Part shown: positions 1 through 5,749 of the stretch, piece by piece | Layout: every line of letters starts with the position of its first letter | Numbering within the stretch: the first letter of the stretch is position 1 | Assembly (NCBI GenBank): GCA_030431945.1 | Contig: JAUIIF010000125.1 | Location: 1-9,615 of the forward strand | Reading direction: 5' to 3' | DNA: 9,615 bases | Source of the DNA: Bacteroidia bacterium | GTDB taxonomy: Bacteria > Bacteroidota > Bacteroidia > Chitinophagales > Saprospiraceae | The notes under the pieces: model-generated | The model's input: the letters and a program-made list of their open reading frames with translations, nothing else | Told to the model about the DNA's origin: nothing | Databases searched by the model: none | Translations under genes and position numbers: made by a program

Positions 1-4
1 CGCA

Positions 5-28
5 TACCTAAACCAGCGTGGTTTGGTA
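5..28. repeat. Imperfect hairpin downstream of the helicase gene
   Basis: Arms TACC-T-AAACCA and TGGTTTGGTA pair around a GCG loop, giving about ten base pairs with one bulged T. It lies in the 92-bp stretch past the helicase stop, at the window edge. Neither side has a T-run, so it is not a standard intrinsic terminator. It could still be a 3'-end stabilising or processing structure for the helicase mRNA, or belong to a gene beyond the window. The rest of bases 1-92 shows nothing else I can support. Confidence 0.3.
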
Positions 29-92
29 CAGCCAAGTCAGCAGCCTGCTACTAAAATTTTCTGCGGGCTAACCAGCACAAAAACTGATTCCC

Positions 93-1562
93 TTATGCTG
101 CGGGTCCGTCTTTTTGCGGACCTCTTCCGCGACCACGGCCCCGACCGCGTTGCTTCCGGTTCGGGTCTTTAGGTTGATCGCTGGCGGAGCGTTCGGCACG
201 GGGGGCAGATTCTTCCCTCTCCTTGTGTGGCTTATCTGCTTTAGCTTCAGCACGGGGTTTTCCTTTACGGTTGCCGCCCCGGCCACCGCCGTCATCCCGC
301 CGGCGATCAGCCCCGCCTTTACGTCCGCGGCTACCGCCACGGCGATCGCCACCACGACCGCGGTCCCGACCTCCCTCGTCCTTAAACCGTTCGGGTACCT
401 CCAGGCGTTCCACCTTCATTTCCATCAGCTCTTCGATGGCCTTGAAGCGACGTTTGTCTTCGCGGCTGATCAGCGTGATGGCCTCTCCTTCGGCCGCTGC
501 GCGGGCCGTCCGGCCAATTCGGTGTACGTAATCTTCGGCGTCGCCGGGTACGTCAAAATTGATGACCAGGTCAATACCGTTGATGTGGATACCCCGGCTC
601 AGCACGTCGGTAGCTACCACGACTTGTATGGCCCCGGAGCGGAACTGCCGTAAGCGTTCTTCGCGCTCATTCTGGTCCAGATCGGAAGAAACGTCTTTCA
701 CTTTTGGGTTCCTCCTGGCCAGGCGTCGGGTCAGGTCCCGGACCGTTTTCTTCCGGCCGCAGAAGATGAGGATACGCTCCATCGTCTTCGTCTTGTCCTT
801 GAGGATTTCCTCAATCAGGGCAATTTTTGCCCAGTCCGGAACATCGTAAGCCAGCTGTTTTATTTTTTCAGCCGGCTTGGAAATGGCAATGCTGATTTCT
901 ACCGGATTCTTCAGAATATCCCGGCTGAATTTGCGGATTTTCTGGGGCATCGTGGCTGAATAAAAGAGAATCTGCAGGTTCTCCTTCGGCAGCATGTCAA
1001 TAATTTTAAGCATGTCATTCACGAAGCCCATGTCGAGCATCCGATCCGCTTCGTCGAGCACCAGGTGCCGCACTTCGCTCAGATCGGTGTAGCCCATGTC
1101 CAGGTGCGCCATCAGGCGTCCGGGGGTGGCGACGACTATCGGGGCACCGGTTTTCAGGGCTTTTTGTTCCTGGCCCATGCTGTGGCCGTCGCGGCCACCG
1201 TATATGGCAATCGAGCTGGTCTTGGTGTAGTAGCTGAAAGCTTCCAGTTGCTGGTCCACCTGCATGGCCAATTCCCGCGTCGGCTCCAGGATGATCGTAT
1301 CCACTTTGGTGGCAGGTTCATCACTCAGCTTGGTAAGAATCGGCAACAGGAAAGAAGCTGTTTTACCGGTCCCCGTTTGCGCAACGGCGAGGATGTCCCG
1401 CCCCTGCAGGGACGGAGGAATTGCTTTGGCCTGAATCGGGGTACATTTTTCGAAGCCCATATCATCGAGGGCATCAAGGACATCATCGGAGATGTCTAAT
1501 TCGTCAAAATAGACGACTTCTTCCTCCGCTACTTCGGGGGCATGGTCTGGGGTAGAATCCAT
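93..1562 (-). CDS. DEAD-box ATP-dependent RNA helicase (RhlE-like) with RG-rich tail
   Basis: 489 aa, ATG start. All superfamily 2 DEAD-box motifs are intact and in order: Q motif (residues 36-49), Walker A AQTGTGKT (61-68), PTREL (94-98), GG (122-123), TPGR (146-149), DEAD (170-173), SAT (202-204), motif IV ILIFCGR (264-270), motif V ATDVLSRGIH (317-326) and motif VI HRIGRTAR (347-354). The last ~95 residues are low-complexity, rich in Arg, Gly, Lys and Asp, with Arg-Gly repeats just before the C-terminus, typical of RNA-binding tails. Family knowledge: such proteins unwind short RNA duplexes with ATP in the cytoplasm, during ribosome assembly, mRNA decay or cold adaptation. Which of these applies here is not shown. 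It is the third minus-strand gene in its run but has its own predicted promoter (1654-1661) and an ~85-nt leader. No defect is seen. Confidence 0.97.
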   Translation of the reverse strand: MDSTPDHAPEVAEEEVVYFDELDISDDVLDALDDMGFEKCTPIQAKAIPPSLQGRDILAVAQTGTGKTASFLLPILTKLSDEPATKVDTIILEPTRELAMQVDQQLEAFSYYTKTSSIAIYGGRDGHSMGQEQKALKTGAPIVVATPGRLMAHLDMGYTDLSEVRHLVLDEADRMLDMGFVNDMLKIIDMLPKENLQILFYSATMPQKIRKFSRDILKNPVEISIAISKPAEKIKQLAYDVPDWAKIALIEEILKDKTKTMERILIFCGRKKTVRDLTRRLARRNPKVKDVSSDLDQNEREERLRQFRSGAIQVVVATDVLSRGIHINGIDLVINFDVPGDAEDYVHRIGRTARAAAEGEAITLISREDKRRFKAIEELMEMKVERLEVPERFKDEGGRDRGRGGDRRGGSRGRKGGADRRRDDGGGRGGNRKGKPRAEAKADKPHKEREESAPRAERSASDQPKDPNRKQRGRGRGRGRGPQKDGPAA

Positions 1563-1570
1563 TATGTTTT

Positions 1571-1594
1571 GGCTTGGATGGGGATGCGCAAGCC
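1571..1594 (-). promoter_or_regulatory. Hairpin in the helicase 5' leader
   Basis: On the minus strand a perfect 6-bp inverted repeat, GGCTTG and CAAGCC with a 12-nt loop, ends 8 nt before the helicase ATG. It would cover the region where ribosomes load and so could make translation temperature- or factor-dependent. Long structured leaders are known for several bacterial cold-induced helicases. A role here is inference only. Confidence 0.3.
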
Positions 1595-1653
1595 TTGTCT
1601 TCCCTGGCCTGCGGACGGATTAATAAATTGGGTAGCCGGCATTCCGACGCGGA

Positions 1654-1661
1654 CAAAGATA
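1654..1661 (-). promoter_or_regulatory. Predicted Bacteroidota -7 element for the helicase gene
   Basis: The minus strand reads TATCTTTG, an exact match to the Bacteroidota -7 consensus TAnnTTTG. The expected -33 TTG is not clear; the best upstream match is a GTTTC near 1682-1686. Transcription would start around 1648, leaving a leader of about 85 nt before the helicase ATG. It lies in the 210-bp gap (1563-1772) between the glucosaminidase-like gene and the helicase, which otherwise holds only the leader hairpin. Confidence 0.5.
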
Positions 1662-1772
1662 AGCAGTACTTTTTTAGCATCGGAAACGCCGTTATTGCCG
1701 CGCACCTGCCCTCCACGAACCTCCCCCCTACAACCAGGCCTGTTTCTATTCCACCCGGTAGCGGCCTGCCGC

Positions 1773-2516
1773 CTAGTCAAACTGAAAAAGCTGATACTTG
1801 TCAATGGTGCGAATGAGCTGCTCCCCCAGCTCAGTAGCGTCGCCAAACTCGAGCTCGTCCAGACCGGCAGCCCAGCGCCGGTAATCGGTTTCGTGAAATT
1901 GCGTCAGGGCTTTATACTTTCCGGAGGTAATGTACAGGCTGTAGTCCCGAAAACTGGTCCAGGCATTTTCGTACTCGCGCAGGCACTTCCCCGCTACTTC
2001 ACCCGTGGGGCCGGGCCAGTCCTTGCCGCAGGGCAGGTTAAAGAAATTATGCTGTTGGCGGGCAGCGGGGCTTTGCCCGGCGCGGGACAGCAGCAACCCC
2101 TTTGCCAGTACAATGCTCGCGGGAATACCGAATTTTTCCTGCTCCGTCTTGGCCACATTACTGAAACGGCGGATGAAGGCAGCAATCACTTGTTCCTCCT
2201 GCCGGGCCAACTGATCGTAATAACTGGGCCCGGAACTGCCCCCGAACAAGTTGAAGCGCTCCAGAAAACCAGCCTTCTCCTGCGCAACGACGGGGGCCGG
2301 GGCCGCTTCCGTCAGCACGGGACGTTCCAGGTTGGCCGGGGCAACCGGCACTCCTTCAGGCTGCCCCGCCGGGGCAACGGCAGGAGCAGGGGCCCCAAGT
2401 CGGACGTTGAAGTTTACTTGCTTGCGGGACAACATCAACAGCGCAGCGCCAATGATGAGCAGGCGAAGCCAGTGCCGCCCGGTGAAGGACAGCAAACGGG
2501 AGAATACAGCAGTCAT
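1773..2516 (-). CDS. Membrane-anchored glucosaminidase-like (GH73/FlgJ-type) protein lacking the catalytic Glu
   Basis: 247 aa from the ATG at 2514-2516, preceded by AAAGG at a 9-nt gap. A TTG three codons further upstream is in frame but less likely. In order: one N-terminal membrane helix (about residues 14-29), a Pro/Ala/Val-rich linker (about 40-80), and a C-terminal domain resembling Bacteroidota glucosaminidases. Recognisable parts are IPASIVLAKGLLLSRAG, HNFFNLPC, SFRDYSLYI, DYRRWAAGL and the closing LIRTIDKYQLFQFD. Family enzymes hydrolyse the N-acetylglucosaminyl bond of peptidoglycan with a Glu in the motif AQ-x-x-L-E-S-x-W-G. Here that position is Leu (codon at 2088-2090) and the following Gly-Trp is Arg-Ala, so hydrolysis is doubtful. 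It may bind or scaffold peptidoglycan in the periplasm. The reading frame is intact. A strong promoter lies upstream at 2639-2669. Confidence 0.85.
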   Translation of the reverse strand: MTAVFSRLLSFTGRHWLRLLIIGAALLMLSRKQVNFNVRLGAPAPAVAPAGQPEGVPVAPANLERPVLTEAAPAPVVAQEKAGFLERFNLFGGSSGPSYYDQLARQEEQVIAAFIRRFSNVAKTEQEKFGIPASIVLAKGLLLSRAGQSPAARQQHNFFNLPCGKDWPGPTGEVAGKCLREYENAWTSFRDYSLYITSGKYKALTQFHETDYRRWAAGLDELEFGDATELGEQLIRTIDKYQLFQFD

Positions 2517-2638
2517 TTTTTGCAACCTTTACGGAGGCACCTACCCTGGCCCCCGGAATTCACGGATCAATAAAACTTACAGGTTGTTTTTGAGTGTGTT
2601 CAGGAAGAATACCGGTGACAATATTTTTCCGTCTAACG

Positions 2639-2669
2639 CAAAGTTAGGGCAAAATAAATTAAACAACAA
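2639..2669 (-). promoter_or_regulatory. Textbook Bacteroidota promoter for the glucosaminidase-like gene
   Basis: On the minus strand a -7 element TAACTTTG (2639-2646) is an exact TAnnTTTG. It is preceded at 17 bp by TTG (2664-2666) and at 20 bp by a second TTG (2667-2669), in the spacing known for the Bacteroidota sigma-70-type -33 element. The predicted start near 2632 gives a ~115-nt leader. The surrounding 2640-2692 stretch is strikingly AT-rich and also contains AACAA/TTGTT arms (2663-2676) that may end the upstream lipoprotein transcript. Nothing else is seen in the 176-bp gap. Confidence 0.65.
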
Positions 2670-2692
2670 ATTGTTTTTATTTTATTTTCACC

Positions 2693-3478
2693 TTACTCCT
2701 GGTTGGTTTTGGTGGCAACGAACGCCACTTCGCCCGCAGAAGTGAGTTGGTAGAAACCGGTACGGGTGGCCAGCAGCTTGCCGGTCAACTTACCCGGCAC
2801 CAGCGGCCGCGCCTCTTGCTGGCGACGCTCCCACACCCAGTAACCTGTGCCCGTAAAGCCCGTCAGGTAGGGCGCGTACCAGCCCACCGTCCCGGTTTCC
2901 GGGAGCGTGACCCAGTATTCAAAACGGCCGTAGTTCGTAAAGACGGCCACTCTCGCAGTGGCAGCATAGTGGAGTAATACACGATCCTGGTCCACAAAAA
3001 TGGCGGTTGGTTCTTCGGCCGTGTCAATCTCCAGGCGCAGGTCATTGCTTGCCAGGCGCGGCCGGCCGGCGGCATCCAGCAATTTCAGTCGGTAGTCCCA
3101 CGAATCAAACACCCAGATGCCCTGATCGGTGGCCCGGGCCGCCGTTACGGGCTGGCGCAGGTGCGCCAGGCTAAAGAGGTCGAGCCGGCTCACTTCACTC
3201 AGGGTCCGGTCCAGTACCACTACGGTCCCGTAATCAGCGTAAAACAACAGTATCGCAAACGGGTTCGTCACGTCTACCACCTCCGGAGCTCCGAGGCTGC
3301 TGTCAAAGAATTCGAATTGGTTTTGCCCCAACGGGTTACCCGTTACCAGCCGGTCATCCGCCAGCAGGCGGTAACTCTTGCCGACCGGATCAACGAAGTA
3401 ATCAGCCACCACTGCAGACGCCTGGGGCCGGCTGACGGCGCAGGCAATGAGGAGAGGGAAGAGCATTAAAATTCGCAT
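2693..3478 (-). CDS. Predicted lipoprotein of unknown function, possibly beta-propeller-like
   Basis: 261 aa, ATG start. The N-terminus has Arg2, a short hydrophobic stretch and a lipobox LIAC with Cys13, so export and lipidation in the inner or outer membrane is likely. The usual acidic surface-export tag after the Cys is absent, which suggests a periplasmic orientation. The mature part is mostly short beta-strand-like stretches rich in aromatics, for example NPFAILLFYADYGTVVVLD (72-90) and GIWVFDSWDYRLKLLDAAG (120-138). The repeating 'value, then WxxD/LLD' pattern recalls NHL or quinoprotein-like propeller blades. It looks like a conserved Bacteroidota family of unknown function, but I cannot name it. 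It has no catalytic motif I recognise. It lies upstream of the glucosaminidase-like gene in the same direction, 176 bp away, and is divergent from the outer-membrane barrel gene. Confidence 0.75.
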   Translation of the reverse strand: MRILMLFPLLIACAVSRPQASAVVADYFVDPVGKSYRLLADDRLVTGNPLGQNQFEFFDSSLGAPEVVDVTNPFAILLFYADYGTVVVLDRTLSEVSRLDLFSLAHLRQPVTAARATDQGIWVFDSWDYRLKLLDAAGRPRLASNDLRLEIDTAEEPTAIFVDQDRVLLHYAATARVAVFTNYGRFEYWVTLPETGTVGWYAPYLTGFTGTGYWVWERRQQEARPLVPGKLTGKLLATRTGFYQLTSAGEVAFVATKTNQE

Positions 3479-3516
3479 AAGCGGGTGGACTGGTGCTGGA
3501 ATAACGTTGAAAGCTG

Positions 3517-3524
3517 CACTTTTG
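3517..3524 (+). promoter_or_regulatory. Possible -7 element of the barrel gene
   Basis: CACTTTTG matches TAnnTTTG at five of the six fixed positions and lies 21 nt before the ATG at 3546, inside the 67-bp divergent gap. No TTG is found at the expected distance upstream, so this is weak. I could not find a convincing promoter for the divergent lipoprotein gene in the same gap. Confidence 0.2.
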
Positions 3525-3545
3525 TACCGTTAAGCTACCTTAAAG

Positions 3546-4217
3546 ATGATGATTCGCCTGCTCCCTTTGTTGTTCTTCTTGCCCTTTTCCTGCCTGGCGC
3601 AGACTGCCAGCGACAGCACGGAAACCTACCACCGCCTGCAATTTGGCCTGGCTTTCGGCAGCATGAACCACGAAGTCAACTTCACCCCCAGCGCCACCGT
3701 CGAGCCTTTTTCCGGCGAAAACTACGGCGTCGGGCTGCGGTATTTTGACAATAAACTGGTGGGCTTTCAGGCGGAACTGAGCCTGAGTCAGGCCGGCTGG
3801 CGCGAAAACATTGACACCAGTTACGCGACGCTTTACGAGCGCAGATTTTCTTACGCAGAGTTGCTGATCCTAACCCAACTCAGCCTGGGCAACGGGACGG
3901 TTCAGCCCCTGCTGCAGGCCGGTCCTTACCTCTCTTTTCCGCTCAGCGATGCCTTTGATTTACCGCCGGGCTACGTCGCTCCGGAAAGAACTTTACCCAA
4001 TTATTATGAGGCCGATTTTCCCTTTCGCATAAATTACGGGGTGCAGATCGGCGCGGGCCTCAACGTAGAGCTGGGGCCACTGACCATCCAGGCAGAAGGG
4101 CGTTTTCTGGCCGGATTCAGTGACCTTTTGAAAACCGGCACCACGGTGGCATCCACCAGTCGCCGGCAGGGTCTGGGCTGGCACGTAGGGGTGTTCTGGG
4201 CGGTCGCGCAGGATTAG
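3546..4217 (+). CDS. Outer-membrane beta-barrel protein, PorT-like
   Basis: 223 aa. Two ATG codons stand in tandem (3546 and 3549) and either may be used; the nearest Shine-Dalgarno-like AAAG is adjacent and weak. A signal peptide ends SCLA before Gln19. The rest alternates polar and hydrophobic residues in strand-length blocks with frequent Gly and aromatic residues: YGVGLRYF, GFQAELSLSQAGW, PLLQAGPYLSFPLS, INYGVQIGAGLNVELG and LTIQAEGRFLAGF. The final residues are hydrophobic and aromatic (GVFWAVAQD), as in proteins inserted by the BAM machinery. This matches the PorT-like outer-membrane barrel families common in Bacteroidota, of normal length for about eight to ten strands. The function of most such proteins is unknown, and nothing points to a particular ligand. 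It is monocistronic or leads into the serine hydrolase gene 106 bp downstream. Confidence 0.88.
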   Translation: MMIRLLPLLFFLPFSCLAQTASDSTETYHRLQFGLAFGSMNHEVNFTPSATVEPFSGENYGVGLRYFDNKLVGFQAELSLSQAGWRENIDTSYATLYERRFSYAELLILTQLSLGNGTVQPLLQAGPYLSFPLSDAFDLPPGYVAPERTLPNYYEADFPFRINYGVQIGAGLNVELGPLTIQAEGRFLAGFSDLLKTGTTVASTSRRQGLGWHVGVFWAVAQD

Positions 4218-4244
4218 TGGTCCCGTCCAGCCTGCTTAACCGCT

Positions 4245-4254
4245 CCGGATCCGG
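4245..4254. repeat. Perfect 10-bp palindrome in the barrel-hydrolase gap
   Basis: CCGGATCCGG is a perfect palindrome, directly next to the 18-bp repeat copy at 4253-4270. Together they make a very GC-rich structured stretch in the 106-bp gap between the barrel gene and the serine hydrolase gene. It could be a transcript-end structure, but no T-run follows. Confidence 0.35.
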
Positions 4255-4270
4255 GCGCGGCCGCAGGTGC
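4253..4270 (-). repeat. 18-bp inverted repeat, left copy
   Basis: GGGCGCGGCCGCAGGTGC is the exact reverse complement of 7261-7278. The copy starts 36 nt after the barrel gene stop and ends 53 nt before the serine hydrolase ATG. With the right copy it brackets the serine hydrolase and the ScfR-like regulator. It contains a self-complementary core GCGGCCGC (4257-4264). Confidence 0.6.
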
Positions 4271-4323
4271 GGGGCGGGGGTTAAAGGCAGCCCTTCCCGT
4301 CGTTTGGTTTGTACATTAGCCCG

Positions 4324-5616
4324 ATGAAGAAAGTTATCCTCCTACTCCTCACTTGCTTCTGGATCCAGACAGCATCAGCACAAACCCCGCTTGCGGATTC
4401 CATCCGATTAATTTTAGCCGAAGGCATTTCCGCCGGTGCTTTTCCGGGGGCACAGGTACTGGCGCTTCACCGGGGGGAAGTCCTGGTACACGTAACGGCG
4501 GGCCATCATACCTACGCTGGCCTGCGGCCGACGCGCAAGGACGACATTTATGACCTCGCCTCCGTCACCAAAACCAGCTCCGGTTTACTCTACCTCATGC
4601 AATTATACGAGCGCGGGGAGTTGCAGCTGGACACGCCGCTTGGCGACTTATTCCCGGTCTTTGCCGGAACGGATAAAGCCAGCCGGACCCTGCGGGCCGC
4701 CCTGAGCCACCGGGCGGGTATCCGGCCCTGGGTGCCCTACTGGCAAGGAACCCTGAAGGGAAATGCCCGGTATCCCTGGCAGAAAAACTGGGATACGCAA
4801 CGAACGAACGACTATCGCTTTCGGGGCCGGACCCTGCGGCGGGACAGTAGCCGCCACTACCCCACCCGCATTATGGACGATCTCTGGCTGCACCGGAATT
4901 TCAAGGAGAAACGCATTTACCGGGCGATCCGGAAATCTCCCGTAAAACCGGAAGGCGACTACGCCTATTCCGGCCTGCTGTTTTACCTCTTACCGGAGTT
5001 GGTAGAACAGCAGACCGGGGAGGATTACCGGACCTACCTGCGGACGCAGTTTTACGACCGCCTCGGCGCCAGCACCCTCGGGTACCGACCGCTGGACCGT
5101 AACCTCCCGCTGCACCGCATCGTCCCCACTGAAGTCGACACCTTTTTCCGGATGGATACCCTGCACGGAGTCGTTCATGACGAAGGTGCCGCCCTGATGG
5201 ACGGTATAAGCGGCAACGCCGGCCTTTTCTCCACCGCCGAAGACCTGGCCAGGTTGTACCAAATGCTGCTCAATGGCGGCACTTACGCGGGTACTACTTA
5301 CTTCAAACCGGAGACCATTGCCACCTTTACGCGCCGGCACTATGCCGACGAAGGGAACCGGCGGGGATTAGGTTTTGACAAACCCCTGCTGGCGTATGAC
5401 CAGGCGAGCAGTACCGTAGCGGAAGCCGCCTCGGCGGCCAGCTTCGGGCACAGTGGCTACACCGGGACCCTGGTGTGGGCAGACCCTGAACGGGAACTAC
5501 TCTACATTTTTCTCAGCAACCGCGTCCACCCCAGCCGGGAACGCAGGGCCATCTACGAACTCGGCATCAGGCCGCGAATTCACACCCTCCTGTACCAGGC
5601 TATTGCTACGGAATAA
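4324..5616 (+). CDS. Secreted serine hydrolase, class C beta-lactamase/EstB-like fold
   Basis: 430 aa from the ATG at 4324; an in-frame TTG at 4309 is a poorer start. The signal peptide ends TASA before Gln20. The catalytic motifs of the penicillin-binding-like fold are visible: SVTK at 80-83 (nucleophile Ser80, Lys83), the Tyr motif YSG at 215-217 (family norm YSN or YSD) and HSG at 376-378 in place of KTG. The stretch VHDEGAALMDGISGNAGLFST (284-304, given in part) is typical of periplasmic members often fused to GH3 beta-N-acetylglucosaminidases in Bacteroidota; here the domain stands alone. Relatives include beta-lactamases, D-amino-acid peptidases and esterases, so substrate cannot be told. 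A role in peptidoglycan peptide or ester hydrolysis is plausible. It is followed at 133 bp by the ScfR-like regulator gene. Confidence 0.93.
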   Translation: MKKVILLLLTCFWIQTASAQTPLADSIRLILAEGISAGAFPGAQVLALHRGEVLVHVTAGHHTYAGLRPTRKDDIYDLASVTKTSSGLLYLMQLYERGELQLDTPLGDLFPVFAGTDKASRTLRAALSHRAGIRPWVPYWQGTLKGNARYPWQKNWDTQRTNDYRFRGRTLRRDSSRHYPTRIMDDLWLHRNFKEKRIYRAIRKSPVKPEGDYAYSGLLFYLLPELVEQQTGEDYRTYLRTQFYDRLGASTLGYRPLDRNLPLHRIVPTEVDTFFRMDTLHGVVHDEGAALMDGISGNAGLFSTAEDLARLYQMLLNGGTYAGTTYFKPETIATFTRRHYADEGNRRGLGFDKPLLAYDQASSTVAEAASAASFGHSGYTGTLVWADPERELLYIFLSNRVHPSRERRAIYELGIRPRIHTLLYQAIATE

Positions 5617-5645
5617 CCTGACCTGCTTCCTTAACCATGCTGAAA

Positions 5646-5662
5646 CCCGGGCACCGCCCGGG
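5646..5662. repeat. Perfect GC hairpin after the serine hydrolase gene
   Basis: CCCGGGC and GCCCGGG pair perfectly around an ACC loop, 29 nt after the serine hydrolase stop. The stem is very stable. Downstream is CCGCCGCTGCCCG, not a T-run, so it is not a classical intrinsic terminator. It may protect the 3' end of the hydrolase mRNA or slow read-through into the regulator. A further short palindrome, AAGGCCTT, follows at 5677-5684. Confidence 0.45.
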
Positions 5663-5724
5663 CCGCCGCTGCCCGTAAGGCCTTTCGGTTAGTAAATTGG
5701 CACATAAGATTAAAAACGAATTGT

Positions 5725-5736
5725 GCGAAAATTCGC
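5725..5736. promoter_or_regulatory. Candidate operator palindrome of the ScfR-like regulator
   Basis: GCGAA-AA-TTCGC is a perfect 5-bp inverted repeat with a 2-bp centre. It lies between a TTG (5721-5723) and a TATTTTG (5737-5743), which resembles a shortened Bacteroidota promoter, and ends 13 nt before the regulator ATG. That position suits autoregulation. Relatives of this regulator family bind short palindromes of a TTTGCAAA type, so the half-sites here are not identical to known ones. The role is inferred from position and symmetry only. Confidence 0.35.
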
Positions 5737-5749
5737 TATTTTGCCCCCT

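Noticed and set aside
114..1499. Several plus-strand open frames inside the helicase gene
   Set aside because: They lie opposite a complete DEAD-box helicase, have low-complexity translations caused by the Arg/Gly tail, and lack their own signals.
1761..1772. GCGGC/GCCGC repeat at the end of the glucosaminidase-like gene
   Set aside because: The loop is only two bases, there is no T-run, and GC-rich sequence makes such short repeats common.
2517..2525. TTG start three codons upstream in the glucosaminidase-like gene
   Set aside because: The ATG at 2514-2516 has AAAGG at a normal distance; the TTG would place AAAGG directly against the start.
1542..2573. Long plus-strand open frame (about 343 codons) across the glucosaminidase-like gene
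   Set aside because: It is antisense to a gene with recognisable family motifs, its translation resembles no protein I know, and GC-rich DNA often leaves open antisense frames.
4309..4323. TTG start for the serine hydrolase
   Set aside because: The ATG at 4324 gives a standard signal peptide beginning MKK; the extra five residues add nothing.
5646..5662. CCCGGGC/GCCCGGG hairpin as an intrinsic terminator
   Set aside because: The stem is strong but no T-run follows in either direction; kept only as a hairpin.
5723..5749. GTG start for the ScfR-like regulator
   Set aside because: It would place the candidate promoter and palindrome inside the coding region, and the HTH domain begins normally from the ATG at 5750.
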